DNA of 64,000 bases from assembly GCA_025786725.1 (NCBI GenBank), contig JAHLTZ010000032.1, positions 1 to 64,000 of the forward strand. Direction: 5' to 3'. Of this stretch, positions 1 through 11,615 are shown in pieces. A program made the translations under genes and the position numbers. The notes beneath the pieces are model-generated. The model worked only from the letters and a program-made list of their open reading frames with translations. It searched no databases and was not told the DNA's origin. The stretch comes from Syncephalis fuscata (Eukaryota; Zoopagomycota; Zoopagomycetes; Zoopagales; Piptocephalidaceae). The stretch's first letter is position 1, and each line of letters begins with the position of its first letter.

Positions 1-1651
1 AATTTTGACAACATTATTTGGTAAGCGTACGAATCAAACTTAGAAAATCAAGACATTAAATTCGACAAATTTATTAAAATGGTTACTAGTTGCAAAGACC
101 TAATAAATTGCCTATTTAAACATTTTAACACTGCATCAAAAAGGGACCGCTGGATCAATCAATGCTGCTTAATAGTAGTATAAATATACTTATCAGATGT
201 CTCATTGGCATGGTAGATTGGTATAAAAATTTGTGTTTGATGGTAGTACTTTGATAAAAACATCGAATATTTTAGTCCGACTGTTTTATTAGTTGTTTGT
301 ACACATTTTGTTACACCAGAAATGCGCGATTAATGGAACTGAAAATATAGTTAATGTCGACTACAAGAAAGCAAAGTTGCCAGTTTTACTAATCGTTTTT
401 GTAGTTGGCATTAGATCTATTTTTGAATGTCTATAATTTTAAATAATAAATTTAGACAAATAATATTTTATTTAACATAAAAATGACTAGACGTGTGGAG
501 ATAAGTGTGGGTGAATTTACTATAAAATTGTTATATATGTTAATACTAATCAATAAAATAGTAAATGTATACATGGCAGCTGCTCTCAAAATATCTGTTA
601 ATAAAGAAAGCAAGTTGATCAGTTATATTATTAGCTAGCCATATTTAGTTATAGTGCGCATACGATCCATTATTTAATTGTATTAAGACGATTTTGTACA
701 TTAACGACAAGTATCTTAATAATGTGTCCACCATAGCACATCATTATTACTAATAAAGCTATGTAAAGGTTACATGCAAAAGTCATAAAAATATGTTATG
801 CCATTAATATGTCTAAAATAACTTAAAATTAGTACTTATTGACGCAGCATAATAGTTTTACAATGTACCGATTAAATATACTTTATTTATTTAGTACAAA
901 ATAATTATTACACAGGCTATTAAGCTATTATCTAAATTATAGCAATATGTATTACCAACTGTAACAATTTTGGCACTTAATACTAGTTACATTAAACTGC
1001 CGTTATTATCTTAAGAAGTGTACTAGTATATGAATAAATTAATATTAGTTAAATAAAACATTGTATTTCATTCAGACTATTTTTAGACTAAATATTTATT
1101 TTAAAAGTATTTATTGTTTAAATTATAATTGTATATTTAATTAATACAACCTGAACTATACTTAATCGAACTTCACATTTTTCTAGCTATTGTTGTTGTG
1201 CTCATCACACACACAATTATTAGCTGGAAATGCTTAAACAAGTTTAAATCAATCATAAGAACAGCTAAATTAACACTGCCATATAAGTTTATATATGACT
1301 GCTGCACGAATACTCATATGGACCTTAAAAAACAAATCATTATCGTTGCTGCACTCAATAGCTAATTAGTATATATGCTGCGTTTAAATTTATATTACAC
1401 CATCATCAGTGTTATGCTACAATGGACACGTTACTGAGGTGCTTGTAGGTAGTTTGCGATATTGTTATAATACAATCAAATAATCGGTTATGCTATCATT
1501 ATAACTAGCCATTCTTATACCATATAACTTTACAATATGCGCTGCTTTACTTTCTTTCACTCGTTTTCTTGCATTAATGTGCACGCTTTGCAACTTCAGC
1601 GCCTCTGCAGCCAATACATCACGTGCTCTGTGGATTAAAAAGAAGCAAAAT
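1..1651. other. AT-rich intergenic region
   Basis: No ORF, RNA gene or repeat could be supported here. The sequence is very AT-rich with stops in all frames. Confidence 0.6.
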
Positions 1652-1723
1652 GGGTCTGACCGGGGATTGAACCCGGGACCTCTCCCACCCTAAGGGAAAA
1701 TCATACCACTAGACCATCAGACC
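1652..1723 (-). tRNA. tRNA-Pro (anticodon AGG)
   Basis: On the minus strand 72 nt fold into a standard cloverleaf. The 7-bp acceptor pairs GGTCTGA with TCAGACC, followed by discriminator C. The A box reads TGGTCTAGTGG and the B box GGTTCAATCCC. The anticodon loop TTAGGGT sits on a 5-bp stem (TTCCC/GGGAG), giving anticodon AGG (Pro). There is no intron. The arm sequences resemble eukaryotic nuclear tRNA-Pro. It stands alone in non-coding DNA. Confidence 0.95.
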
Positions 1724-3651
1724 AGCATTAGAAATCACTATGCCAAAAGAATCTGCGGAAATTGATAATATCATTCAAAGTCAAATTTTAAAAAGTTATT
1801 ACGTAAATTTCTTTTAATTATCTAACTATATTCTTATTTATGCTGGTTTAGAATTCGTTTTTGTATAAAAAGGCAGCCATAAATATAAAAAATACGCATA
1901 TTTTTGTTGAATAACAATCAGTATTATATTGTAATTGTTAGTATGATTTTTTTTAGCTACACTCAAACACCATTAAGTTATTATTTACTATTGGATTAGA
2001 CAATGATAATGAATACAATTTGAAAGAATATAAATATACTATATATATATTGTTTAATTAATATGATATAATGCATCATTATTAGCAATATATTGTCTAT
2101 AAATATGCTAGTAATTAAATTAATAGCTATACACTTGTCATAAAGCATGCCAAGTATTATATATTAATAGCTGTTAGAAGTAATTTTACTATATACAACA
2201 CATAGCTTTATAGATTAAAGCCGAGTAATAATTAACCTAACACACACATATATATATATTACATCCTGTCTAGCATCCATGCTTGAGCCAATGTGTTACT
2301 ATCAAGATATAGTCATGCAAAGTCAATCAATTGTTAAAAACAGAACCTGTATTGGGTATTTATGTCGCTGTGTTAAATAAGTAGTTTGTTTTTACAATCA
2401 GGCTAAGATGTCAAATCAAGGGGGCATATAAACCAGCCATTATATCTTTATAAACTAAAATTGCTTTTAGCTTATGCGCAGCAGTACATACATGTAAAAA
2501 AGTACAAGGCCACTGTGTTAATACTACTTTTGCATTAGTATTATGCGTTAATTAAAAATTTAAAATAAAATTATCTATTGGCTATAATAAACGCTATAAT
2601 TAGTCGTGGATTGGAAATAATACAATTTGGCATCTAAGCTAATTTCGCCTTCATACAAAAGTTCTATCGAAATTTATTTAATATCAATATGTTATTCAGT
2701 GAGTCATATGCTGGTTGGGATGCATGCAAATATTGAAAATTGGATTTATTGGTAAAAACACAAGTAAAAGCACATCGATACAGCATTTCTGTTGTAAAGC
2801 TGATACATCTACTTACAATATATGATCAAATTATTTATTAGCCCAATAAAAATTAGTGTATGAATCTTTACATCTATGCACTGAATTATTGAAACCGCTG
2901 CGTCATTTGGATAAATGCCGAGCCAATTGAATCAGAGGTTGGCGGCATATTAGTGCGCCACTGATACATTGGTATACGCGTGATTCAAACCATCATGTGG
3001 ATGCACATTTACAAATGACCATTGCATGCATAAAGCAAATATCGTAGTTATTTATACGCATGCTTTAATTTATCATGTTAATAAAATACTTTGTTTTATG
3101 CTATGCCCTGCTGATATGCTCTGTACAATGCAGCGTGATTGGTGCCTCATGATCATAAATATAAACAGTTTATGCAATACAGACAAGTAATTACTGCTAT
3201 CATAATCATGATATTTTCTGCAAATAAGTACTACTATTATGCAAATAATAGCATATATGGAATGCACGCGGCCGATGACGACGGTCATGATTAGATCATT
3301 CGGTGAATAAGTGGTTACCCGCTATAACAGCATAGTATATTTTTAATAACTATATCCTGTTTATTACTGCTCACATGAATATTATATGAGTATTAGGTGT
3401 CTATATACGACACTTCATATAGTATTGCTTCATTTCCTTTTTTTTAGTTTTAATATATATTGAACGATATACACAGTCAGATAATAAAAAATCTATTCAC
3501 AATTTATTCTCGTTTAACCAACGTTCTAAAAGCTATTGTATTTTCTCAAGTGTATTCAAAATCTTATTTTATTTTAAATCTGCCAAACAATCGTAACACT
3601 ATCACCTACTTTGTATCAATCACGCACCATTCTTTATTCTATTTGATTGTT
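1724..3651. other. AT-rich intergenic region
   Basis: No gene was recognised. The few ORFs are short, biased by AT content and resemble nothing known. The last 250 bases probably hold the promoter of the peptide gene at 3712. Confidence 0.5.
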
Positions 3652-3664
3652 TCAACAAATCAAC
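3652..3664 (+). promoter_or_regulatory. Conserved 5' leader motif of secreted-peptide genes
   Basis: TCAACAAATCAAC lies 47 bases upstream of the start codon at 3712. The same 13-mer lies just before the peptide gene at 33161 and, with one change, before its copy at 45832. It is followed here by an ATC trinucleotide run up to the start codon. It is probably part of the 5' UTR; its function is unknown. Confidence 0.5.
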
Positions 3665-3711
3665 AAATCAACATCAACATCAACAACATCATCATCATCA
3701 TCATCATCATC

Positions 3712-3816
3712 ATGAAACTTTCTATTTCTGTCTTCTTCATATTTTTTATGGTTCTAGTAGCCAGTATAGCTATGGTAAATGCCAAGCCAACTCAAATCTG
3801 TTGCGGTGTGTTCTAA
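3712..3816 (+). CDS. Small secreted peptide precursor (34 aa)
   Basis: The ORF encodes 34 residues. Residues 1-24 form a clear signal peptide: MKLSI start, a hydrophobic core rich in F, V and L, and a probable cut after VNA. The remaining mature part is only ten residues, KPTQICCGVF. The MKLSI start and the 5' leader motif are shared with the cysteine-rich peptide genes at 33161 and 45832, so I infer a common family, with this copy shortened or spliced differently. A GT lies after the codons for ICC (near 3805), so the reading frame could continue by splicing into the repeat array downstream. The end CGVF also fits the CAAX pattern loosely, but a secreted precursor would not normally be prenylated. 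The product and role are unknown. Confidence 0.5.
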   Translation: MKLSISVFFIFFMVLVASIAMVNAKPTQICCGVF

Positions 3817-3881
3817 TTATAATAAACGTGCAAATTGGTTTACGTACTAGCATTATGGTTAACCAGTGATGGTATTAGATG

Positions 3882-5190
3882 GTAAGTAGTGAGTATGAAT
3901 TATTGTTTCAATGCTTAATGTAGCTGCTATGTACATGATGCATGTGGTAAATGAGTGGTAAGTCTTGATTATATATAGATACTAAAATACTAAATAATAT
4001 CTGCTATTAGTGTAAATAGTTGAAACAGCACTATTAGTTAAGAGTAACTTTAAAATAAAACAATAAAGAAATGCTATATTGCCAATACTAATATTGTAAA
4101 TTTATATCAATAGGAGGTAAATTACAATGGAAATACTTGATTAGTTGTCTGATCGAATAATATTTGTCTTACTAAAATAACCACAGGAAACAGTAAGTGC
4201 TATTACATACTGATTAACTATGCTTTAAACATATGCAATACACCGTGTTGCTTTAATAACTTACGTTATTAAAATGTAAGTGGCATTGTATGCTAATAAT
4301 CTATGCACTAAATATATACCATACACTATATGTGCTCAACAATCCAATGTTAATAGATTGTAAGTGGTCTTGTATACTATATAGGCATGTACTAAACATA
4401 TCACATGCACTGTGTGTGCTTAATAACGTGCATCAATAGATAGTAAGTGGTGCTGTATGTCAATTTATTATGCACTAAGCGTATGCAATTCATTGTACGT
4501 GTTGAATGACTAAATAGTAGTTAGTAAGTGGTATTTTATATTACTTGGCTAAATAATAAACATATATCATACACTGTGTGGCTTTAATAGCTTGAATTGA
4601 TAGATGGTAAGCAGTATCGAGTATTAATTAGACATATGCTAATTATATATCATACGTTATATGTGCTCAACAATATAATATTATTAGCTAGTAAGTAAAA
4701 TCATATACTAGTCAACTATGTACTAAAAATGGCATAAACACTGTGTGTTCTTAATAACATGCATTAGTGGTCGGTAAGTGGTATTATATATTAACCGAAT
4801 ATGCACTAAGTGTACGGTATGCAATGTGTGTGCTGCATAATTTATATTAATAGATAGTAAGTGGTATTGCACATTAATTGACTAAGTACTAAACATATTA
4901 CATATATTGTGCTCCTTCAATAAGTTGGATTGATAGCTAGTAAGTAAAATTTATATTAACTGCTATATGTTAAATATTTATCATGCGTCGTGTGTATTTA
5001 ACGACTTGCATTAACAGAAGGCAAGTAGCAATGTATATCAATTAACTATGTATTAATATATCCTATGAATTGTGTATGTTTTTTTAATAACCTGGATTGA
5101 TAGTTGGTAAGTATAATTATTTGATTTTAACTTATACATTAATTATGCGGTATAAATGTTGTATATTTATAAACACAGAATAGCCGGCGT
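3882..5190 (+). repeat. 83-bp tandem array, each unit with acceptor-like, 3-nt and donor-like signals
   Basis: The donor-like word GTAAG (GCAAG once) recurs at 4193, 4276, 4360, 4443, 4524, 4607, 4691, 4774, 4857, 4940, 5021 and 5107: spacings of 81-86, mostly 83 or 84. Less regular units precede it (GTAAG at 3882 and 3958). Units diverge but share GTAAGTGGTATTGTAT, then TATGCACTAAACATAT, then CACTGTGTGTGCTTAATAA. In most units an AG lies 3 or 6 bases before the donor (for example TTAATAG ATA GTAAGT). The final unit is followed by TTATAAACACAG at 5176-5187, an ordinary acceptor. It may be a decayed satellite, or a chain of short introns separated by micro-exons. The array begins 66 bases after the peptide gene. 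Confidence 0.7.
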
Positions 5191-5918
5191 TTTCAAGGCA
5201 TTAGCATTAGTAGTATAGTTGAAACGCTAGTTCATACACTTTATGTATATATCCGACGGTATCAAAATCATTTAACAGCTGCCGTCTATTTCATTTACAC
5301 ACCAAGTCTAATCTAATATCTTAATTTATTCCATCCTTAACTGATGGTTTAATTATATTGTCAACAAGTCTGCATTTTTTGCATATGCACAGCTATGCAA
5401 TTTATAGTAATACATATGTGGTTCCATCTTGAATATATCTGACTAAACTTTTGCACTTATGCTTATATTTTATTTGATTCTAGCAATTAGCAAATATTAA
5501 TCAAAGAGCTATAGTGAAATCGGGCTTGTACAATGTTGTATTAGTGAGCAATATAAAACAAAATAACCGTAATGGCGTTGCCATCAAAATAGTAGTTTAG
5601 AATGTAAGTGTTGTTGCAACACATGCTAGCATTGTAGCCGATTATTTATTTACAACTATAATATGAATGATAATAAACTGCTGCTAATATGTAGTCATTA
5701 TACTAGTATATCGGTTTGGTATAGTAATGGCTGTCGGCTATTATTTAACGTACTAAATACATAACGAAAGCTTGTAAATTTCAAAAATAAAAATAAAATA
5801 TAAAACTGTGTTTCTATTACTATTATCAGAGAATAGAGAAATAAATATAGTCGAAGGTCAGTAGCGCAACATTCATCACCACTGCTTGCATTCCCAGTTC
5901 ACTTCTTCAGTTTCCGTC
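5191..5918. other. Intergenic region upstream of STEEP1
   Basis: Nothing recognisable apart from the presumed promoter and 5' UTR of the gene at 5919. Confidence 0.5.
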
Positions 5919-6482
5919 ATGCCCAAGATTGTTTCTCGTGGAGTCATTTCCACTTCAGATCAGGTGGACAGCGTAGAAAGACCACCGCTGCACACATATT
6001 ATTGTATATGCGGGGAATTTGCACTTATTAGCGGTAAGCAAAACAATCGGCGGTATACAACTATAATAGCCAATGACTTATTGGAATGCGTGTCGTTTTG
6101 TAGATGTTCAAATAGAGCTTTTACCAAAACGTCAATCAGACTTGGCCAGTATTCTAGCATGCGAACGACGTACATTTCGATTACACGCAAAAGATGGCGA
6201 AGCGCTTATACTGCAGCGGTAAGTATTGAGTGGCAGCACATTAGATAGTTTGGCGCATATGTTTAATTTAATAATTATGGAATTAGTGGCGAGAACAGTT
6301 ACGAAAAGCAATTCCGTAAATACTGTACACGCTGTAATTTATGGCTAGCTTACCAGGTGCCTGTCAAACCAGACAACGATCGACCACTAAACTATCTTTA
6401 CATTGTAGATGGCGCTTTAATTGGTGACTCGAATGAGTCCAATAACAATAGTACGACCGCGCATATGAATATAGATCAATAA
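5919..6482 (+). CDS. STEEP1: STEEP1 homologue (STING ER exit protein family)
   Basis: Three exons: 5919-6033, 6104-6218, 6287-6482; both introns are about 70 nt with GTAAG donors. The start was chosen because MPKIVSR matches the family start MPK(V/I)VSR. Conserved features are HTYYCICGEFALIS near residues 26-39 (YYCxCG) and, in exon 3, the second cysteine pair in YCTRCNLWLAYQ followed by YIVDGAL, matching the CxxC and FIVDGA region of human CXorf56/STEEP1. In animals the protein helps STING leave the ER. In organisms without STING the ancestral role is unclear; the gene is conserved across eukaryotes and has been linked to splicing complexes. The short tail is Asn- and Ser-rich. Family assignment is firm, function in this organism is inferred. 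Confidence 0.88.
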
Positions 6483-6771
6483 AGCAATAAAAACATAATT
6501 TGTAATTAAATTAAACACACGTATATATAATGGTTACAAATAAGTGAGCACATATAACAGTATTAGCCATAATCAAATGTACAATTACAACAAAAAAAAC
6601 ATAGAAATAGGCAACAATCATCGGTAGAACCGATGTTTATTTACGAGCAATTGTGTTCGTGCCCGTCACCGCAAAAAGGACTCAACCAACAACAACAATA
6701 ACATGCACCCATAGGCGGAGGATAAAGGAACATGCAGTATGTAATGATCATGAATGGTTGTTGATAACAGC

Positions 6772-7976
6772 TTATTTCTTGGACTTGATCTTCTTGAGGT
6801 AGAAGTCGAGTTCCTTACCCTCAAGAATGTAGCCATCGGCGCGACCGCACTGACCTGGGCGAGATGAGATGAGGGCTAAATTATCATAAGTACGTCAATA
6901 CAACTGTAATTATTGCATGTAATTGAATAGTTCAATTGTATCGGTACTTACCATACAAGCGACCAGTGTTGAATTGATCAGCAACAGATTGCTCAACCTT
7001 GGCGTTAGCCTGGCGAGACTTAATCTTGCGCTGGTTGTGCTCTGAACGCTTCTTGGTCAATGAGTCCTCGGCCTCGTTAGCCTCAGCCTCAGCCTATTGT
7101 ATGCCATTAATAGTATTGGTTAGTTAATCGATCAATCAACAATAGTAACGTGTTATTTCGTTCATGCAATAATAACTTACCTCATCACCCTTGGTCTTCT
7201 TGCGACCGAGTGGCTGAGCGTAGTGAGACTCATACCATTGACGGAATGGCGTGGCGTCAATCTGAACGACGGCGCTCTTCACGAGGGTGTTAGTACGGAC
7301 CAATTCGTTGTTAGAGGCGTTGTAAACAACAGCTACCAAACGGGTCTTGCGAGTGATGGCCTCGCTACCCCATGCAAAGTTGCCGGTATCAAGACGCATG
7401 GCACGGAACTTCATGTTGCCACCGCGAGCGCGAACTTCATGCACACGCTTTGGGCCGAGCTTAGTGCTGGCTGGTTGACGGCCAAGCTCGAACTTCCTCT
7501 TCTTGCGGTAGTGGGCACGTTTCGCACCCGTGTGCGAACGTTTATGGCGGGAGTCGCGGCTAATACCTGTAGAATGACAACAATGGCAACAGTAGATGTC
7601 ATAAACGCGTACAAATATAATAGCGTTAGTTAAAAGGTTTATACTAATCGTTAGACACTCTGTCTTTTAATTCCAATGAGGCTGAATCGCATTTACAATC
7701 GCGTCAGCCGCCATAGCAATAGCACAGTAGCAATGCTAATACAGCAACAATGATACTAAATACAATATAGTGTAGCAGTATAGAATTAATCTACAGTGGC
7801 GATCGCTAAAATATTATAGTCTTTGTTACTGTATGCATATTCTGTCTATATCATTCTGTCTATTCATTATGCATCCATCCATCCATGCATGGATCTATCC
7901 ATCCATCCATTACTAATGATGGAGTATATATCATAGCCAACGCCGTCTATCTGTATATCTGTTGTTACGCACCCAT
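6772..7976 (-). CDS. RPS8: Small-subunit ribosomal protein eS8
   Basis: Four exons on the minus strand: 7973-7976 (ATGG only), 7181-7566, 6952-7093, 6772-6875, total 211 aa, as usual for eS8. The protein starts [18 protein letters not shown] and contains [24 protein letters not shown], then the end [18 protein letters not shown] and a basic tail KKIKSKK. These are hallmark eS8 segments. The protein sits in the 40S body and binds 18S rRNA. The first exon holds just the start codon plus one base, followed by a 406-nt intron, the longest in the gene; its donor is GTGCGT. That intron carries an ATCC repeat. In animals RPS8 introns host snoRNAs; I could not confirm C/D boxes here. Confidence 0.97.
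7871..7910. repeat. ATCC tetranucleotide repeat in eS8 intron 1
   Basis: Two ATCC runs flank GCATGGATCT, giving a partly self-complementary stretch inside the first intron of the eS8 gene. Confidence 0.7.
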
Positions 7977-8284
7977 GATTCCTAAGTAGTGGACGGCACT
8001 CGAACGTACGTTAACAAGAACGTTTCTCAAGTGGCGGATGGAAGAGGAGGAGGCCAGTAACCGGTGCCGAGTGGCCTACCCACGAAAGTGGCATCCAAGT
8101 TCAGATTCAGCCATAATCGTAATTTACTCGACCCAATCTGGATTCTTTCTTACACAATAAAAAAGAAGAAAACTCCTCCAGCAGCCGAAGAATACGCAAA
8201 AAGTATTTGCTTTACCTTTCAGATTACTTGTTGGTAAGCTTACGCTTTTGAATTGCTGTTTTTGTTCCACCGTTGTCCATTAAG
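7977..8284. promoter_or_regulatory. Divergent promoter region between eS8 and RPA43
   Basis: About 300 bases separate the eS8 start codon (minus) and the first readable coding exon of RPA43 (plus). Both genes serve ribosome production, so a shared promoter is plausible. The true first exon of RPA43 probably lies here. A 31-codon ORF beginning at 8038 does not connect in frame with it. Confidence 0.4.
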
Positions 8285-9350
8285 GCCACATTCACGAACA
8301 ATTCTATTATGGCAAGCGTAAACAAACCGATGTACAGCCGGTGGGTCACGAAGGCAAGCCAACGCTAGCAGTTGGTTTGGCCGTAGAAGAGACGGGTGCG
8401 GCAGCAAGAGCTGACGCGACGTCAAAGCAACAAAAGCGCCATAAAAACACTGGAACTAATACGGAATTCAAACGTATTACGGTGCGTATTAATGTAACGC
8501 TACCGCCATGCTACGTGGCCAATCCACTGGTTGGTGTACAAGAGCAGCTTAATCGATTTGTACTGCGGTAAGCATAATCGATCGCGTATTTTACTGGACT
8601 GTTTTTACTTATACAACTTGTTGTTGTTCCAGATACATGTCCGAGGTCGATGGCGTGGTACTGGCCTATGGACCCATTCAGTTTCTACAGCGTAATGCGC
8701 GTATAATGTATGATTCGCCATTTTCGCATTTTTTCATCTCAACTACTCTACTTGTGTGGCGACCAAGCATTGGCATGATATTAGGTAAAATGTCTATAGT
8801 TTACATTTTTATTATTGCTAATATTAATCATAAATAGCTGGCACTATTAATTTGCAATCACGCGATCATATCGGCGTTCTATTACACGGTACATTTAACG
8901 CATCGATTCCAAGCGATCTTATTCCCAAGGATCGCTATCGATGGAAGGACCGTCCAAAACACGAAATAGAGAGCGCAGACGATTCATCAACAGCCCATGG
9001 CCAATGGATATCACGCGATAATAATGAGCCTTTAGGAGGAAGTACAGGCCAAATTAACTTTTCGGTAGCTGAGTAAGTATGCGTATATATATATATATAT
9101 ATATATAGCATCAATGAACAATAGCTAATAATCAAAATGTAATAGTATCATTACGGCCAATGCTATGCTAACCATTGTTGGCACATTGTTGGATCGAATG
9201 GACGAGGTAGAGGCGGATGCTGAAGCTAATGCTAGCATGCTTGGACATACAATCGACAATAGAGCGATGGCTATAGCATCGTCTAATGAAGCATCTGCGG
9301 TAGAAAAGAAGAAAAAGAAGAAAAAGAAGCACGATAAAGAAACAGTTTAA
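8285..9350 (+). CDS. RPA43: RNA polymerase I subunit RPA43 (5' end uncertain)
   Basis: Exons: 8285(?)-8567, 8633-8784, 8838-9072, 9146-9350. The core matches the RPA43/Rpb7 N-terminal (SHS2-like) and OB-fold regions: VTLPPCYVANPLVGVQEQLN, then VDGVVLAYGPIQ, YDSPFSHF, LLVWRPSIGM and SRDHIGVLLHGTFNASI. The last phrase is diagnostic for RPA43. With RPA14-type partners it forms the Pol I stalk that contacts initiation factor Rrn3. The end is a lysine run (KKKKKKKK), common in this subunit. No ATG lies in frame upstream: a stop occurs at 8281, so the start must be in an upstream exon that I could not place; an acceptor AAG at 8284 is plausible. The third intron contains an AT dinucleotide run. Confidence 0.88.
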
Positions 9351-9609
9351 TAAGCTATTATTACTAAACAAAAAAGCATCTACGGATGCGTACATTTAGC
9401 GCTTTTCATTTTGGTAAATCATAATTACAAATCTTTGAATTAAAATATATTTAATAGTTCAAGTGTGCCAATACTATTGATTGATCATCGTATTACCGTC
9501 TACACGAAATCTTGTTGCCTAATATTTACTTTCTAATGAAACAATAACAGTTGTCTATTACAGCCATTGCTATAGTATTTATATCGCTATTATGTCACGT
9601 CTACTATGA

Positions 9610-10198
9610 TCAATTGTTCCATAGGCGTCGATACTAGATTGCCGATTAGTAACACATCTATTTATCATGTAATATCATTGTACTTACGCGTATAAACTGA
9701 CCCAGATAAGGCCGAGCACATGCCAATATCAATAGTCCGATAGTGATGACAAGAAATAGATAAACAATGAATTCATCTTTGTATGAGTCGCGTTCTGTAA
9801 TAGCGTTGTTAGTTTTGTATTTCGTATCAATGCAGACTACATACGGAAACAAAAAGCAGTTAAATCGTCGTTGGCGCCGGCACCTGAACAAAAGTCCTTC
9901 TGTGTTAGCAGGCAAAATGTTTTCGTACACTGAAAACAATCTTCCGCAGTATTTGGTTTGTTGCCGTCTTTAGGAGTCAACTCGATAATGGTGACGTTTT
10001 GTCCACAGGCACATTTACAAAAGGACACGGGATTGGCTGCATCTACTAGCGATGTAGTAGGAATCTAGTCTTAATAGTCAGTTGTAGGCCGATAGCTTAC
10101 ACAGCATTACTTACGTTAAATAACAAACAGGTGGCTAATACAAGATATAGGACAGTTAGCAGGTATAGCAGCCTAGACGACTGTCCACTGGATTCCAT
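9610..10198 (-). CDS. Fungal cysteine-rich single-pass membrane protein, function unknown
   Basis: Four exons on the minus strand: 10115-10198, 9845-10064, 9688-9794, 9610-9633 (144 aa). An N-terminal hydrophobic stretch (LLYLLTVLYLVLATCLLF) is a signal peptide or anchor. The lumenal part carries FCKCACGQNVTIIEL, then CFQCTKTFCL and a third cysteine group ending TAFCFQRDS. A transmembrane helix follows (IVYLFLVITIGLLILACA) with a short basic tail. I recall the same order (CKCxCxxNxTI, CxxCxxxFC, CFQRDSxKD, one helix) in uncharacterised membrane proteins of many fungi. The disulfide-rich lumenal domain suggests an ER or vacuolar protein. The last small exon is the least certain part. Confidence 0.72.
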
Positions 10199-10774
10199 GG
10201 GTTTTAATAGCATCGTAGCAATAATAAGCTATGTGCAATGTAATAGAGAAAGTGAGGTAAAAAGAGCGAAAGACTCTAAAAAGACAGGTGTGATTCAATA
10301 GTGAGTACTTATTAACAAAAAATGAATTATTACGTAGTTGCAATAATCGTAATAAAAGGTTGTATTTTTCTATTTTTTGAATTACTGCTATTATTACGAA
10401 TAAATTTAGCGTTGATAAGTATTAATTAAAAGTTCGAATCAACTATAACAATAACGGCATAATTAACGATACCATATGAATTATGATGAAATAGAACATT
10501 ATTAGCATTGTTATACTATTGTTACTGTTTTAATACATCTAAAAGCTAATTAGTGTATATAAAGCTGTACATTTTACTAAACAATAGTATAATATTGTAG
10601 TAGTTATACATAATAGAAAATAAAACTATACTAATGAATTGAACGGATTATTTACTGTATTAAAGTATCCAAATCAGCGTTTGATGTAGCATTTTACAAT
10701 AACATGCAGACAATCAAAGTTTAACGCAGAATAGAACGACTACTTAAAATTCAGTGGCTGAATAGAGCCGCGGC
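10199..10774. other. AT-rich intergenic region
   Basis: Lies between the membrane-protein gene start and the 3' end of the stathmin-like gene. No further feature seen. Confidence 0.5.
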
Positions 10775-11615
10775 CTAGTTGTCGGCGCCACTTTCTGTCT
10801 GTTGAAGTTGCTGTTTGCGTCGACGCACCTCTTCACCGCGTTGGTCTTGTTCAGCAAGCTTCTTAAGCATTTGCTTTTCATGTTCCTCGCGGCGTTTATG
10901 AGCAGCTTCCAATTTGGCCTCAAGTTCGTTCGTCGACAGTCTAGAGCAAAACATTAATAATATTGTCGTAATAAATGCAATCAACTTACGAAGCATAGTC
11001 GACCTTGCTTGTAAATTCCTCTACTTTACGTAGATGTTCTTGTAGCTTGGCACGTTTCTCTTCTTCCAATGCCTATATAATAATAAATATCAAGTAGTCG
11101 CGATGAGTTAATAAGTACATTTGTTTTGTTTCAAACTGTCTCTTACCTTACGGCGCTGCTCCGCTTCGTCATGCTTCTCTTTAATTTGTTCTTGCGATCT
11201 AGTGATATGATTTTGATCAGCATAGCGCTTGTATTTTAGTGCTGAAACTTACTCGGCTAGCTTTTGGTTGAGTTGCTCGCGACGTTCCTCCACCTCTTGG
11301 GAACGCTTTTCGCATCTAAGAATATGTTCTTTTTCATATTCCTAGTTCAGCAAATTGCAATTAGAGTGATTCTTTTATTCAATATGCTAAATATTTACCT
11401 TTTTGCGTTCGGCGGCAGCATCCAATTTAGCTTTGAGTTCCTCGGCAGACACGCTATTAATTTAAATCGTTAATTAATGATGTATTAATGAGCCGGTCCA
11501 CTCACTCTTTCTTTGGCGTTTCTTCGAATAGCTTTTGGATGCGAGCCGGTGGACTGGGCAATTGCGTATCGGTGAATGGCACCTCAAAGGTAACAGGACT
11601 GGTAGGCTGGCTCAT
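10775..11615 (-). CDS. Stathmin-like protein with two tandem stathmin-type repeats
   Basis: Six exons on the minus strand: 11506-11615, 11399-11453, 11253-11341, 11147-11198, 10990-11072, 10775-10940 (184 aa; phases agree throughout). The N-terminus is proline-rich (TQLPSPPARIQKLFEE). Then KKDVSAEELKAKLDAAAERK matches the stathmin signature ([20 protein letters not shown] in animals). A second copy, LSTNELEAKLEAAHKRREEH, follows about 75 residues later. Between and after them lies a continuous charged helix rich in E, K, R and Q. Animal stathmins use such repeats to hold two tubulin dimers and promote microtubule disassembly, so a tubulin-binding role is inferred. A generic charged coiled coil is the alternative, but the proline segment before the first repeat also fits stathmin. 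Confidence 0.7.

Noticed and set aside
7567..7972. Possible snoRNA in the long first intron of eS8
   Set aside because: Only ATGATGG-like words were found, with no convincing C and D box pair or terminal stem.
8038..8160. ATG-initiated 31-codon frame as the first exon of RPA43
   Set aside because: It ends in a stop and no donor joins it in phase with the exon at 8285.
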